Assembly: GCA_016717165.1 (NCBI GenBank) | Contig: JADKGA010000002.1 | Location: forward strand, 310,001-374,000 | DNA from: Candidatus Lutibacillus vidarii | GTDB lineage: Bacteria > Actinomycetota > Actinomycetes > Actinomycetales > Dermatophilaceae | Length of the DNA: 64,000 bases | Direction of reading: 5' to 3' | Shown here: one piece after another, positions 25,317-33,920 of the stretch | Numbering within the stretch: the stretch's first letter is position 1 | How the letters are laid out: each line of letters begins with the position of its first letter | Translations under genes and position numbers: made by a program | Notes under the pieces: model-generated | What the model was told of the DNA's origin: nothing | What the model saw: only the letters and a program-made list of their open reading frames with translations | Databases searched by the model: none

Positions 25317-25973
25317 ATGCCGGTGAGTGCTCGGAAGCCAGCGGCCGCGGTGCTGCGGCCTGGTCGCTATCGCAGACCCGAGCGGCGGGGGCTGACCCAC
25401 GCGGTCGCCGCCGCATTCGTCGCGGGGTCTGTGCTGCTGGCGGGATGCACCGGGTCGACCGCGCCACCGGCGCCGACTTCGACGTGGCCGGGGACGGCCA
25501 GCTCGACGTCGAGTCCGCCAACGACACCGACGACCACGACCTCGACGACTACCGCGGCGTCCGATCTGGCGGTGAAGTTCCCGAAGACAAAGCGCGGCGC
25601 GGAAGACTTCGTGCGATTCGCGATGGCGCAGGTGTCGAAGGCGTATGCGACGGCGGATCCCACGCTCATTCAGCCGCTCGTCGACGTCAAGACCTGCCCG
25701 GACTGCAGCCGCTGGGTCAGGGCCACCACGGAGATGAAGCAGAAGTCCCAGCATTACGAAGGCGTATTCGTCAACATGCAAAGCGTCCACTCACTGACGG
25801 TCAAAGGTGACGCAGTTGGCGTCATAACCCAGGTGGTTGCCCCCGCGGGCAAGACGGTCGACAGCCAAGGCCGCACAGTTCACGCGCGCAGCGCGGAGGG
25901 CCCGTTCCGGACGGACTTCTTCCTCCAGTTCAGAGAACACTGGTTCGTGACTAACACGGAGATTGTCCGATGA
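25317..25973 (+). CDS. Lipoprotein, tandem family copy 1 (CPDC-motif)
   Basis: A 218-aa predicted lipoprotein: basic N terminus, hydrophobic core and lipobox LLAGC, then a Ser/Thr/Pro-rich linker of ~40 residues. A conserved ~130-aa domain follows, starting FPKTKRGAEDFVRF, with a CPDC pair in VDVKTCPDCSRW, and ending TNTEIVR. The domain recalls DUF6318-type actinobacterial lipoproteins, which I could not verify. ATG 25317 follows GGGGAGAGG. The stop overlaps the next gene as ATGA. It is one of six paralogues in 5 kb. Confidence 0.85.
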   Translation: MPVSARKPAAAVLRPGRYRRPERRGLTHAVAAAFVAGSVLLAGCTGSTAPPAPTSTWPGTASSTSSPPTTPTTTTSTTTAASDLAVKFPKTKRGAEDFVRFAMAQVSKAYATADPTLIQPLVDVKTCPDCSRWVRATTEMKQKSQHYEGVFVNMQSVHSLTVKGDAVGVITQVVAPAGKTVDSQGRTVHARSAEGPFRTDFFLQFREHWFVTNTEIVR

Positions 25974-26866
25974 AACGAGCTATTCCGATTGGCGTCCTGC
26001 TCCTCGGGATCCTCTTGGGACCGTTGCCCTCGGCGTGGGCGGCATGCTCGTCCGATGGGGCTTTCTGCAACGGCGGGAACGGTGCTCAGGTGGGCATGAC
26101 CCGCGGCGAGCTCTTGTCGCTCCCGAAGTACCCGGGCCAGACCGGCGGGCCGGCCCAGCAGAACCCGACCGTGTGGTTCGAGTACGGCATGACCACCGCA
26201 TGCACGGGGGCTCCTCCAGAAAGCCCAACCGCCGACGTCCTCTGCATGCACGCCGTCACCTCCTGTTCGCGCAGTGGTGCCCTCGGCCCCCTCATGCTCG
26301 TCTGGCGACGCCAGCAGGGCCCGGCCGCCACCGACACGACCTGGCACGACATCGGGGAGACGTGCGTCACGGACGTCATACCGGGTGGACCGCCCAAGCC
26401 CACCATCGCCGACATCAAGCGGGCCTTCTCGCTGACGCCATGGTCCAAACCAACCGTCGCCATGCAGCCCCCGAACGGCCAGACCCTCATCGGTATGCCG
26501 ACCTACTACTCGGTCGACTTCCCGGCTGCGGGTTTCGGGCCCGCGGAGATCAACCGCGTCACCCTGTTGGGGTATCGGGTCGAGGTGCGCCCGGTCCTCG
26601 TGGGGTATATCTACACCTTCGGCGACGGGACTACTTTCGGTCCGACGCTCTCCCCCGGGGGCCCATATCCGGATGGCGATATCCGGCACCCCTACACCCG
26701 GACCGGGACGATGCACCCCAGCGTGACCGTTCGCTACACCGGTGAGTTCCGCATCGGGACCGAGCCCTGGGCCCGGATCCCCGGAACGGTGGACGTCTCC
26801 GGCCCTGCGGCGTCGATCGTGGTGCGTGAGGCACGGGCCGTCCTGGTCAACCAGCCCCTGGGATAG
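25970..26866 (+). CDS. Secreted protein with PKD-like domain
   Basis: A 298-aa protein with a clean signal peptide (MKRAIPIGVLLLGILLG...SAWA) and no lipobox cysteine at the cleavage site, so probably secreted. A C-terminal segment (YTFGDGTTFGP...HPYTRTG...VTVRYTGEF) matches the PKD-like pattern of a GDG turn followed by HxY and a final strand. Several cysteines suggest disulfides. It is translationally coupled to lipoprotein copy 1 and is the only non-paralogous gene of the array. Its function is unknown; surface adhesion or a structural role is possible. Confidence 0.8.
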   Translation: MKRAIPIGVLLLGILLGPLPSAWAACSSDGAFCNGGNGAQVGMTRGELLSLPKYPGQTGGPAQQNPTVWFEYGMTTACTGAPPESPTADVLCMHAVTSCSRSGALGPLMLVWRRQQGPAATDTTWHDIGETCVTDVIPGGPPKPTIADIKRAFSLTPWSKPTVAMQPPNGQTLIGMPTYYSVDFPAAGFGPAEINRVTLLGYRVEVRPVLVGYIYTFGDGTTFGPTLSPGGPYPDGDIRHPYTRTGTMHPSVTVRYTGEFRIGTEPWARIPGTVDVSGPAASIVVREARAVLVNQPLG

Positions 26867-26900
26867 CGACGACCTTGACGGGGGGAACAGGTCAGTGTCC

Positions 26901-27590
26901 ATGAGGAGTGCCTGGCGTGCCGCCCGACCGCGGGTCTCACGACGGGAGCGCGGTCGGGTCGCCTCTCAAGCTGTTCGAGTATGCGCGGCAGCCGTGCTCT
27001 GGGCGACATCCGTAGCTCTCGTCGCCGGGTGCGGCAGCCCGTCGGCCACTCCGACGGCGACGGCCGGCCGGCCCTCTGCGAACCGGGTGCCGACCAGCGG
27101 TCCCCCAAGTTTGGCAGCCGTGACTGCAGAGGCCAGCCCTACACCGACGTCGCCGACGTCCTCCACCGACGTGACGTCCGACCTCGCCGTTCGCTTCCCC
27201 AAGACCCAGCAGGGCGCCGAGGACTTCGTGCGCTTCGTCATGGCGCAGGTGTCGAAGGCCTACGCGACCAGCGACCCGTCGTTGATCCGGCCCCTGGTCG
27301 ACGTGACGACGTGCCCGGACTGCAGCCGATGGATCTCAGCCACCGTGGAGATGAAGCAGAACTCCCGGCATTACGAAGGCGTCTTCGTGACGATGCAAAG
27401 CGTCCACTCATTGACGGTCCAAGGTGACGCAGCTGGCGTCATCACCCAGGTTGTTGCCCCGGCGGGAAAGACGGTCGACAGCCAAGGCCGCACAGTTCAC
27501 GCACGCAGCGCGGAGGGCCCGTTCCGGACGGACTTCTTCCTCCAGTTCAGGGAACACTGGTTCGTGACGAACACCGAGATCGTCCGATGA
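26901..27590 (+). CDS. Lipoprotein, tandem family copy 2 (CPDC-motif)
   Basis: A 229-aa paralogue of copy 1: arginine-rich N terminus, lipobox VAGC, Ser/Thr/Pro linker, then the conserved domain with CPDCSRWI and a C terminus (TNTEIVR) nearly identical to copy 1 at the DNA level. The start is uncertain: GTG 26895 sits 9 bp behind GGGGG, ATG 26901 slightly further. Unlike the other copies it is preceded by a 34-bp gap. Its stop overlaps copy 3 (ATGA). Confidence 0.82.
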   Translation: MRSAWRAARPRVSRRERGRVASQAVRVCAAAVLWATSVALVAGCGSPSATPTATAGRPSANRVPTSGPPSLAAVTAEASPTPTSPTSSTDVTSDLAVRFPKTQQGAEDFVRFVMAQVSKAYATSDPSLIRPLVDVTTCPDCSRWISATVEMKQNSRHYEGVFVTMQSVHSLTVQGDAAGVITQVVAPAGKTVDSQGRTVHARSAEGPFRTDFFLQFREHWFVTNTEIVR

Positions 27591-28216
27591 ACGGGGGCCG
27601 ATCGAGGGCGGTCGCATTGTTCGCCGCCGCGGGACTGTTTTCGGCGTGCTCCGCGTCGACCGCACCCCTGCCTGGACCGTCGGTCGCGTCCGGGGCGAGC
27701 AAGCGGACTGGGGCGTCGCCAGCGATCTCCCCGTCGTCGGCGGCCCCAACGGGAACGACGACGCCAAGCTCCGGGCCACGCTCCACGACGCCCACCGTGG
27801 TGTCGGACCTCGCGGTGCGCTTCCCCAAGACCCAGCAGGGCGCCGAGGACTTCGTGCGCTTCGTCATGGCGCAGGTGTCGAAGGCCTACGCGACCGGCGA
27901 CCCGTCGTTGATCCGGCCCCTGGTCGACGTGACAAGGTGCCCGGACTGTGGCCGGTGGATCTCAATCACGACCGACATGGGCCAGAAGGATGAGCGGTTT
28001 GTGGGCATCTTCGTGGAGTTGCAGAGTGTGCGTGCCGTGACCCTGAAGGACGACGCCTGCGGTGTCATCACGCAAGTGCTTGTCCCGGCCGGGAAGACGG
28101 TCGACAGCACGGGGCGGACGGTTGAGCCTCGCCAGGCTGCCGGTCCCTTTCGGACGGACTTCTTCCTCCAGTTCAGGGACCACTGGGTCGTGACGAACAC
28201 CGAGATCGTCCGATGA
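27587..28216 (+). CDS. Lipoprotein, tandem family copy 3 (CPDC-motif)
   Basis: A 209-aa paralogue with lipobox LFSAC directly after a short hydrophobic helix, a Ser/Thr/Pro linker, and the conserved domain (TRCPDCGRWI). The 3' part diverges from copies 1-2 (DMGQKDERFVG) while the last 40 residues reconverge, consistent with segmental gene conversion. ATGA overlaps occur at both ends, so it is translated as part of a coupled string. Confidence 0.83.
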   Translation: MNGGRSRAVALFAAAGLFSACSASTAPLPGPSVASGASKRTGASPAISPSSAAPTGTTTPSSGPRSTTPTVVSDLAVRFPKTQQGAEDFVRFVMAQVSKAYATGDPSLIRPLVDVTRCPDCGRWISITTDMGQKDERFVGIFVELQSVRAVTLKDDACGVITQVLVPAGKTVDSTGRTVEPRQAAGPFRTDFFLQFRDHWVVTNTEIVR

Positions 28217-28839
28217 ACGGGGGCCGATCGACGGCGGTCGCATTGTTAGCCGCCGCGGGACTGTTTTCGGCGTGCTCCGCGTCGCCGGCGCCTCCGTCCG
28301 GAACGTCGGTCGCGTCCGGAGCGAGCAACCCGACACCGACGTCGCTGGCCATCTCACCGTCGTCGGCGGCCCCAACGGGAACAACGATGCCAAGCTCCGG
28401 ACCACGCTCGTCAACGCCCACCGTGGCGGACCTGGCGGTGCGCTTCCCCAAGACCAAGCAAGGCGCCGAGGACTTCGTGCGCTTCGTGATGGCGCAGGTG
28501 TCTAAGGCCTACGCCACCGCAGACCCCACGCTGATCCAGCCGCTCGTCGACGTCGCGACGTGCCCGGACTGCGCCCGCTGGGTTTCGGCCACTACAAACA
28601 TGAAGAAGATGAGAGAGCATTTCGAAGGCGTCTTCGTGGAGCCCCAGAGCGTGCATGCGTTGACCCTGAAGGGCGACGCAGCGGGTGTCATCACGCAGGT
28701 ACTCGTCCCGGCAGGCAAGATCGTCGACAGCCGGGGGAGAGTCGTCGATCCCCGGAGTGCTTCGGGTCCGCTGCGATCGGACTTCTTTCTCCAGTTCAGG
28801 GACCACTGGGTCGTGACGAACGCCGAGATCGTCCGATGA
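28213..28839 (+). CDS. Lipoprotein, tandem family copy 4 (CPDC-motif)
   Basis: A 208-aa paralogue; the first 20 residues, including the LFSAC lipobox, match copy 3 almost exactly, and the linker shares blocks with copies 5 and 6. The domain carries CPDCARWV and a distinct Lys/Met-rich middle (NMKKMREHFEG). The repeat distance from copy 3 is 626 bp and to copy 5 is 623 bp, so the genes behave as a DNA-level tandem repeat. Confidence 0.83.
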   Translation: MNGGRSTAVALLAAAGLFSACSASPAPPSGTSVASGASNPTPTSLAISPSSAAPTGTTMPSSGPRSSTPTVADLAVRFPKTKQGAEDFVRFVMAQVSKAYATADPTLIQPLVDVATCPDCARWVSATTNMKKMREHFEGVFVEPQSVHALTLKGDAAGVITQVLVPAGKIVDSRGRVVDPRSASGPLRSDFFLQFRDHWVVTNAEIVR

Positions 28840-29462
28840 ACTGGGCCCAATCGGGGGTCGCATTGTTCGCCGCCGCGGGACTGTTTTCGGGGTGCTCCGC
28901 GTCGACCGCGCCCCAGCCTGGACCGTCGCTCGGGTTAGGCGCGAGCAACTCGACACCGACGTCCATGGCCATTTCACCGTCGTCGGCGGTCCCAACGGGA
29001 ACGACGACGCCAAGCTCCGGGCCGCGTTCCACGACGCCCACCGTGGTGTCGGACCTCGCGGTGCGCTTCCCTAAGACCCAGCGGGGCGCCGAGGACTTCG
29101 TGCGCTTCGTCATGGCGCAGGTGTCGAAGGCCTACGCGACCAGCGACCCGTCGTTGATCCGCCCGCTGGTCGACGTGACGACGTGCCCGGACTGCAGCCG
29201 ATGGATCTCAGCCACCGCGGAGATGAAGCAGAAGTCACAGCACTACGAGGGCGAGTTTGTTGACATACAGTCCTTGCGCTCGCTGACCGTCAAGGATGAC
29301 GCGGTAGGGGTCATCACCCAGTTGCTCGCCCCGGCAGGCAGGACCGTCGACAGCCGGGGGAGAGTCGTCGATCCCCGCAGCGCCTCCGGCCCCTTGAGGA
29401 CGGACTTCTTCCTTCAGTTCAGGGACCACTGGCTCGTCGTCAATCTGGAGGTCGTCCGATGA
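28836..29462 (+). CDS. Lipoprotein, tandem family copy 5 (CPDC-motif)
   Basis: A 208-aa paralogue: lipobox LFSGC, linker, then the domain with CPDCSRWI. The final residues NLEVVR differ slightly from the family TNTEIVR ending. ATG 28836 overlaps the previous stop; the longer open frame upstream runs through copy 4 and is spurious. Confidence 0.83.
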   Translation: MNWAQSGVALFAAAGLFSGCSASTAPQPGPSLGLGASNSTPTSMAISPSSAVPTGTTTPSSGPRSTTPTVVSDLAVRFPKTQRGAEDFVRFVMAQVSKAYATSDPSLIRPLVDVTTCPDCSRWISATAEMKQKSQHYEGEFVDIQSLRSLTVKDDAVGVITQLLAPAGRTVDSRGRVVDPRSASGPLRTDFFLQFRDHWLVVNLEVVR

Positions 29463-30169
29463 GGATGGTCCGGACTGCGGAACTGGCCCTGATCGCCGCT
29501 GTTGGACTGTTTTCGGCGTGCTCCGCGTCGCCAGCGCCTCCGTCCGGAACGTCGGTCGCATCCTTAGCGAGCAACCCGACACCGACGTCCATGGCCATTT
29601 CACCGTCGTCGGCGGTCCCAACGGGAACGACGACGCCAAGCTCCGGGCACCCCTCCTCGACGCCCACCCTGGTGTCGGACCTGGCGGTGCGCTTCCCCAA
29701 GACCCAGCAGGGGGCCGAGGACTTCGTCCGCTTCCTCATGGCCAGCGTGTCGAAGGCGTACGCGACCGGCGACCCGTCGTTGATCCGCCCCCTAGTCGAC
29801 GTAACGACGTGCCCGGACTGCGCCCGCTGGGTCACCGCCACGACCGAGATGGGCCGAAAGAGCCAGCGATATGAGGGTGTCTTCGTTGACCTCCGAAGCA
29901 TCCAGGCGCTGCCACTGCAGGGTGACGCCGTCGGAGTCATTACTCAGGTTCTCGTCCCGGCAGGCAAGATCGTCGACAGCACAGGGCGCACGGTGCGCCT
30001 GCGCAAGGCCTCGGGCCCGTTCCGAACAGACCTCTTCACCTCCAGTTTCGGGACCATTGGGTCGTGGTCCGAGGCGAGTTGGTCCGATGATCTGGGCCCG
30101 GGTCGCCACGGTTGTTCGGGTTTGACGCCGGTACAACGGAGGCACACCCGAACAACCGTGGCGCACTGA
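29459..30169 (+). pseudogene. Lipoprotein, tandem family copy 6, frameshifted at the 3' end
   Basis: The first ~190 residues match the family (lipobox LFSAC, CPDCARWV). After FRTDLF a 2-bp insertion, seen as AC at 30038-30039 against the other copies, shifts the frame. In the ancestral frame the usual ending is still readable as LQFRDHWVVVRGELVR and reaches a TGA at 30088-30090. In the current frame translation runs on to 30169 through a strong hairpin and adds ~40 unrelated residues. The product may still be exported, but the last conserved strand is lost. A sequencing error is the alternative. Confidence 0.8.
30104..30163 (+). terminator. 18-bp perfect inverted repeat ending the lipoprotein array
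   Basis: CGCCACGGTTGTTCGGGT (30104-30121) and its exact complement (30146-30163) flank a 24-nt loop. It begins 13 bp after the ancestral stop of copy 6, a natural place for a terminator, and lies inside the frameshift-extended reading frame. There is no T-tract. Confidence 0.7.
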
Positions 30170-30381
30170 GGCCGAGGGCACTCCGCGGGCACCAGCCGGG
30201 CCGCGCATACCGCACCACCCCGCGCATACCGAGAAACGCGGACCCAACCACGACCAAACACCCGCCGAACACCCCTGGAACAGCCGCCCAAGCCCACCGA
30301 CCACGCCGACAAGAACCACCGCGACACCTTGAGGACCGGACCTACGCCCCATGTGGCACAGACCGCCCACATGGCTAGGGT

Positions 30382-30747
30382 GTGACCGTGGCTGGTTACA
30401 TCGTGCTCGGGGGCGTCATCGTCCTTGGGATCCTCGTGTTCGTGGCCGCGGCGGTCGTCCGCTGGCTGCTGGCGCCGAAGGCACCCACCTACGCGAAGCT
30501 GAAGACCTACGAGTCGGGCATGGACCCGATCGGCGAGGGCTGGGCGCAGACCAATGTGCGGTACTTCGTCTACGCCTTCCTCTACGTGATCTTCGCCGTC
30601 GACGCGGTCTACCTCTTCCCGTGGGCCAATGTCATCCGGGACCAGAACCTCGGCGTCCCTGCCCTCGTCGAGATGGCCATCTTCATCGGAATCATCGTCC
30701 TCGGCCTGGCCCACGCGGCCCGTCGGGGCTTGCTGAGGTGGGTGTGA
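30382..30747 (+). CDS. nuoA2: NuoA-like subunit of the second complex I cluster
   Basis: A 121-aa membrane protein and first gene of a second nuo cluster that lacks D, E, F and G. It keeps the NuoA loop (YESGMDPIG) but the acidic membrane motif FDIES of the first copy reads FAVDA here, so the usual Asp is Ala and the Glu is Asp. GTG 30382 is used; GTG 30388 is an alternative two codons in. The stop overlaps nuoB2 by one base. Confidence 0.92.
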   Translation: MTVAGYIVLGGVIVLGILVFVAAAVVRWLLAPKAPTYAKLKTYESGMDPIGEGWAQTNVRYFVYAFLYVIFAVDAVYLFPWANVIRDQNLGVPALVEMAIFIGIIVLGLAHAARRGLLRWV

Positions 30748-31343
30748 TGGGTCGCGCGACGAAGCTGCCGACGCCCACGGTCGGGGCCCTGAACGAGCAC
30801 GCCCCCACCCCGATCAAGGTCGTCCTCAACTGGGGCCGCCGCTACAGCCTCTGGGTCTTCAACTTCGGGCTGGCCTGCTGCGCCATCGAGTTCATCGCCG
30901 GGTCGATGGCCCGCAACGACTTCATGCGCCTCGGCGTCATCCCGTTCGCGCCGACCCCGCGCCAGGCCGACCTCATGATCATCTCCGGCACGGTGACCGA
31001 CAAGATGGCCCCGGCCCTGCGCCGGCTCTACGACCAGATGGCCGACCCGAAGTACGTCATCTCCTTCGGTGCCTGCGCCAACTCCGGCGGCCCCTACTGG
31101 GACTCCTACTGCGTGATGAAGGGCGTCGACCAGATCATGCCGGTCGACGTCTATGTCCCCGGCTGCCCGCCCCGCCCGGAGGCGCTGCTCCAGGGTGTGC
31201 TCAAGCTCCAGGAGAAGATCTCCGGTGAGTCCATGAGCGCGGCCCACCTCATCGAGAAGCGCCGGTATGCCGGCCACCGCACCGCCACCGCAGGCGAGGT
31301 CACCCGCCCGGTTCTGCGCAAGCCCGAGCCGGTGGACGCCTGA
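30747..31343 (+). CDS. nuoB2: NuoB-like subunit of the second complex I cluster
   Basis: A 198-aa protein with all four N2-cluster cysteines (LACCAIEF, GACANSGG, PGCPPRPE). It should therefore hold a terminal [4Fe-4S] cluster and deliver electrons to quinone. It is clearly diverged from the first NuoB. Since no nuoD2 exists in this cluster, its quinone-site partner would have to be the NuoD encoded at 3177. Start TGATG is coupled to nuoA2, and the stop to nuoC2. Confidence 0.94.
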   Translation: MGRATKLPTPTVGALNEHAPTPIKVVLNWGRRYSLWVFNFGLACCAIEFIAGSMARNDFMRLGVIPFAPTPRQADLMIISGTVTDKMAPALRRLYDQMADPKYVISFGACANSGGPYWDSYCVMKGVDQIMPVDVYVPGCPPRPEALLQGVLKLQEKISGESMSAAHLIEKRRYAGHRTATAGEVTRPVLRKPEPVDA

Positions 31344-32059
31344 TGCGCACCGTCGCCCACGAGGACGTCGCCCTCGGTGACTGGGTCGCCGCCGTCAGTG
31401 CGGCCAAGGACCAGGGGTACGACACCTTCGACTGGCTCAGTGCCGTCGACCGGATGTATGTCGCCCCGGCGGCCGAGCCTGCGCCCGCCCCAGCCGCCGA
31501 CCAGAGCACCGGCGAGGACGCCACCGGCGTGGACGCCCCCGCCCACGGCTCGCCGCTGCAGGGCCCGGGCTTCGACATCGTCGTCCACCTCATCAAGGTC
31601 AGCGGCGAGCCCGGCCCCGGCCACGTCGAGGGCCGGCTGCTCCGCACCCGCGTGACCGACGGGCAGCCCGCCCCGAGCCTCACCAGTGTCTTCGCCGGCG
31701 CCGCGTGGTACGAGCGCGAGACCTTCGAGATGTTCGGCATCGACTTCGCCGGCTACCACGACCGCGTCGGGGCCCCGATCCGCCCGCTGCTGCTGCCCGA
31801 GGGCTTCGAGGGCAACCCGCTGAAGAAGTCCTTCATGCTCGCCGCCCGGGCCTCCAAAGCCTGGCCGGGCGCCAAGGAGCCGGGCGAGGGGCACGCCGCC
31901 CCCGGCGCCGGCACCGGCCGCCGCCGCGTCCAGGCCCCCGGCGTCCCGGACCCGGTCACCTGGGGTCCGCGGGATCCCCGCGAGGTCCCCGCCGAGGAGC
32001 CGGGCGAAGGCGCGGCCGGCATACCGTCCGCTGCGAAGCCCGCGGAGGGTGAGGCATGA
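31343..32059 (+). CDS. nuoC2: NuoC-like subunit of the second complex I cluster
   Basis: A 238-aa protein with the NuoC signature WYERETFEMFGIDF followed by RPLLLPEGFEGNPLKKSF. An Ala/Pro/Asp-rich insert of ~35 residues interrupts the N-terminal half and a ~60-residue Pro/Ala/Gly-rich tail ends the protein. Both features are absent from the first NuoC. It overlaps nuoB2 by one base and nuoH2 by four. Confidence 0.92.
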   Translation: MRTVAHEDVALGDWVAAVSAAKDQGYDTFDWLSAVDRMYVAPAAEPAPAPAADQSTGEDATGVDAPAHGSPLQGPGFDIVVHLIKVSGEPGPGHVEGRLLRTRVTDGQPAPSLTSVFAGAAWYERETFEMFGIDFAGYHDRVGAPIRPLLLPEGFEGNPLKKSFMLAARASKAWPGAKEPGEGHAAPGAGTGRRRVQAPGVPDPVTWGPRDPREVPAEEPGEGAAGIPSAAKPAEGEA

Positions 32060-33012
32060 GCGTTCTGGAAGCAGTGATCAGGAGCGTGGCCGTCGTCGCC
32101 GCCTTCCTCGTCCTCCCGCTGCTCGTCGGCCAGACCGAGCACAAGTTCATGGCGCACATGCAGGGCCGGCTCGGCCCGATGTATGCCGGTGGCTGGCACG
32201 GCTGGGCCCAGCTCATCGCCGACGCGGCGAAGTTCGTCCAGAAGGAGGACGTCATCCCGGCCGCCGCCGACCGCGGCGTCTTCCGGATCGCACCGGCCGT
32301 CGCGCTCATCCCGTACATGGCCGGCCTGGCGTTCATCCCCATCGGTGACGGGATCGTCGGTGCGGACGTCCCGGCGAGCGCCTTCGCCGTCCTGGCCGCC
32401 CTCGGCGTCGGCATCCTCGGTCACCTCATGGGCGGCTGGGCCAGCGCCAACAAGTACTCGATGATCGGCGCGATGCGCGGTGCGGCCCAGCTCGTCGCCT
32501 ACGAGCTGCCCATGGTCCTCGCGGTCGCCTCGGTCGCCCTGGCCGCCGGCACCTTGTCGCTGTCGGGCATCGTCGAGCAGTGGCAGCCCTGGTGGCTGCT
32601 GTGGCAGCTGCCCGGCGCCATCGTCTTCTTCATCGCCGCGCTCGCCGAGATCAACCGGACGCCCTTCGACATGCCGATCGCGGACTCCGAGATCGTCTTC
32701 GGCGCCTTCACCGAGTACACCGGCCTGCGCTTCGCCTTCTTCCTGCTCGCCGAGTATGCCGGCATCGTCGTCATGGCCCTGCTCTTCACCGTCCTCTACC
32801 TCGGGGGATGGGCCGGCCCGCTGGCGGCCAGCCTCGGCGTGGTGTGGACCCTGCTCAAGGCCTGGATCATCGCGGCGATCATCGTCTGGATGCGCGTGTC
32901 CTGGCCCCGTCTGCGGGAGGACCAGCTGCACCGGCTCGCCTGGGTGTGGCTCATCCCGATCGCCCTCTTCCAGCTCGCCCTGACCGCAGTCGTGGTGGTG
33001 ATGACCCGATGA
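32056..33012 (+). CDS. nuoH2: NuoH-like subunit of the second complex I cluster
   Basis: A 318-aa membrane subunit without the long tail of the first NuoH. Signature segments are HKFMAHMQGRLGPMYAGG and AEINRTPFDMPIADSEIVFG. The loop read as AEGEGE in the first copy, and rich in Glu in most homologues, is PIADSE here, so quinone-channel charge differs between the two complexes. It directly follows nuoC2, at the position a nuoD would normally precede. Confidence 0.94.
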   Translation: MSVLEAVIRSVAVVAAFLVLPLLVGQTEHKFMAHMQGRLGPMYAGGWHGWAQLIADAAKFVQKEDVIPAAADRGVFRIAPAVALIPYMAGLAFIPIGDGIVGADVPASAFAVLAALGVGILGHLMGGWASANKYSMIGAMRGAAQLVAYELPMVLAVASVALAAGTLSLSGIVEQWQPWWLLWQLPGAIVFFIAALAEINRTPFDMPIADSEIVFGAFTEYTGLRFAFFLLAEYAGIVVMALLFTVLYLGGWAGPLAASLGVVWTLLKAWIIAAIIVWMRVSWPRLREDQLHRLAWVWLIPIALFQLALTAVVVVMTR

Positions 33013-33920
33013 GCCAAGGACCGTTCGCCTTCGTCGCCGGTCTGGCCGGTGGTCTGCGCACCACCGCGCGGACCATGCGGCGTACCGCGATCACCCAGGA
33101 GTACCCCGACGTCCTGCCCGACCTGCCGCCGCGCTCGCGCGGGGTCATCGCGCTGGTCGAGGAGAACTGCACCTCGTGCATGCTCTGCGCGCGCGAGTGC
33201 CCGGACTGGTGCATCTATATCGACTCTCACAAGGAGACGATCCCGGCCACGACCCCCGGCGGGCGGGACCGGCAGCGCAACGTCCTCGACCGCTTCGCGA
33301 TCGACTTCGCCCTGTGCATGTACTGCGGGATCTGCATCGAGGCCTGCCCCTTCGACGCCCTGCACTGGAGCCCGGTCTTCGAGCTGGCCGAGACCGACAT
33401 CCGCGACCTGCTCCACGAGCGGGACCGGCTGGCCAAGTGGGCCCAGACCATCCCGCCGCCGCAGCCGCTCGATCCCGCCGCCCCCGACCCCGCCGAGCTT
33501 GCCGCGTCCCGCAAACCGGCCCGCCCGGCCCGGCCCGCCGCCGATGGCGCCGCTGCCGCGGAGCGACCCGCTCGTCCGGAGCGCCCGGAGCGTCCGGCCC
33601 GTGCCGAACGCCCGGACCGACCGCCGCGCGCCGAACGCCCGGCCGGCGAAGAGCGCCCGGAGCGTCCGGCCCGGCCCCCACGGGTCGAGCCCGCCGAGCG
33701 CTCGATGCCGCTGCCGCGCCCGCAGACCGACGACCATGGTGCTGAGGCCCCCCGCGCCGCCGCGCCGGAAGCCCCGGCAGCGCCGGAAGCCCCGGCGGCG
33801 CCGGAAGCCGCAGCGGCGCCGGAAGCCCCGGCAACGGCCGGCGAGGACGCCACGACCCAGGTCCTGCCGACCGTCGCCTCAGACCCGGTTGCCACCGACG
33901 GACCCGGAGCGCAGGCATGA
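33009..33920 (+). CDS. nuoI2: NuoI-like subunit with Arg/Pro/Glu-rich repeat tail
   Basis: A 303-aa protein. The first ~160 residues are the ferredoxin-like NuoI domain with two complete cluster motifs (CTSCMLCARECP and CMYCGICIEACP), so clusters N6a and N6b should form. The remaining ~140 residues are low complexity: ERPARPERPERP-type repeats, then APEAPAAPEA repeats. Such a charged, probably disordered tail is not part of the NuoI fold. ATG 33009 overlaps the nuoH2 stop; a longer frame upstream is a shadow. Confidence 0.92.
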   Translation: MSQGPFAFVAGLAGGLRTTARTMRRTAITQEYPDVLPDLPPRSRGVIALVEENCTSCMLCARECPDWCIYIDSHKETIPATTPGGRDRQRNVLDRFAIDFALCMYCGICIEACPFDALHWSPVFELAETDIRDLLHERDRLAKWAQTIPPPQPLDPAAPDPAELAASRKPARPARPAADGAAAAERPARPERPERPARAERPDRPPRAERPAGEERPERPARPPRVEPAERSMPLPRPQTDDHGAEAPRAAAPEAPAAPEAPAAPEAAAAPEAPATAGEDATTQVLPTVASDPVATDGPGAQA

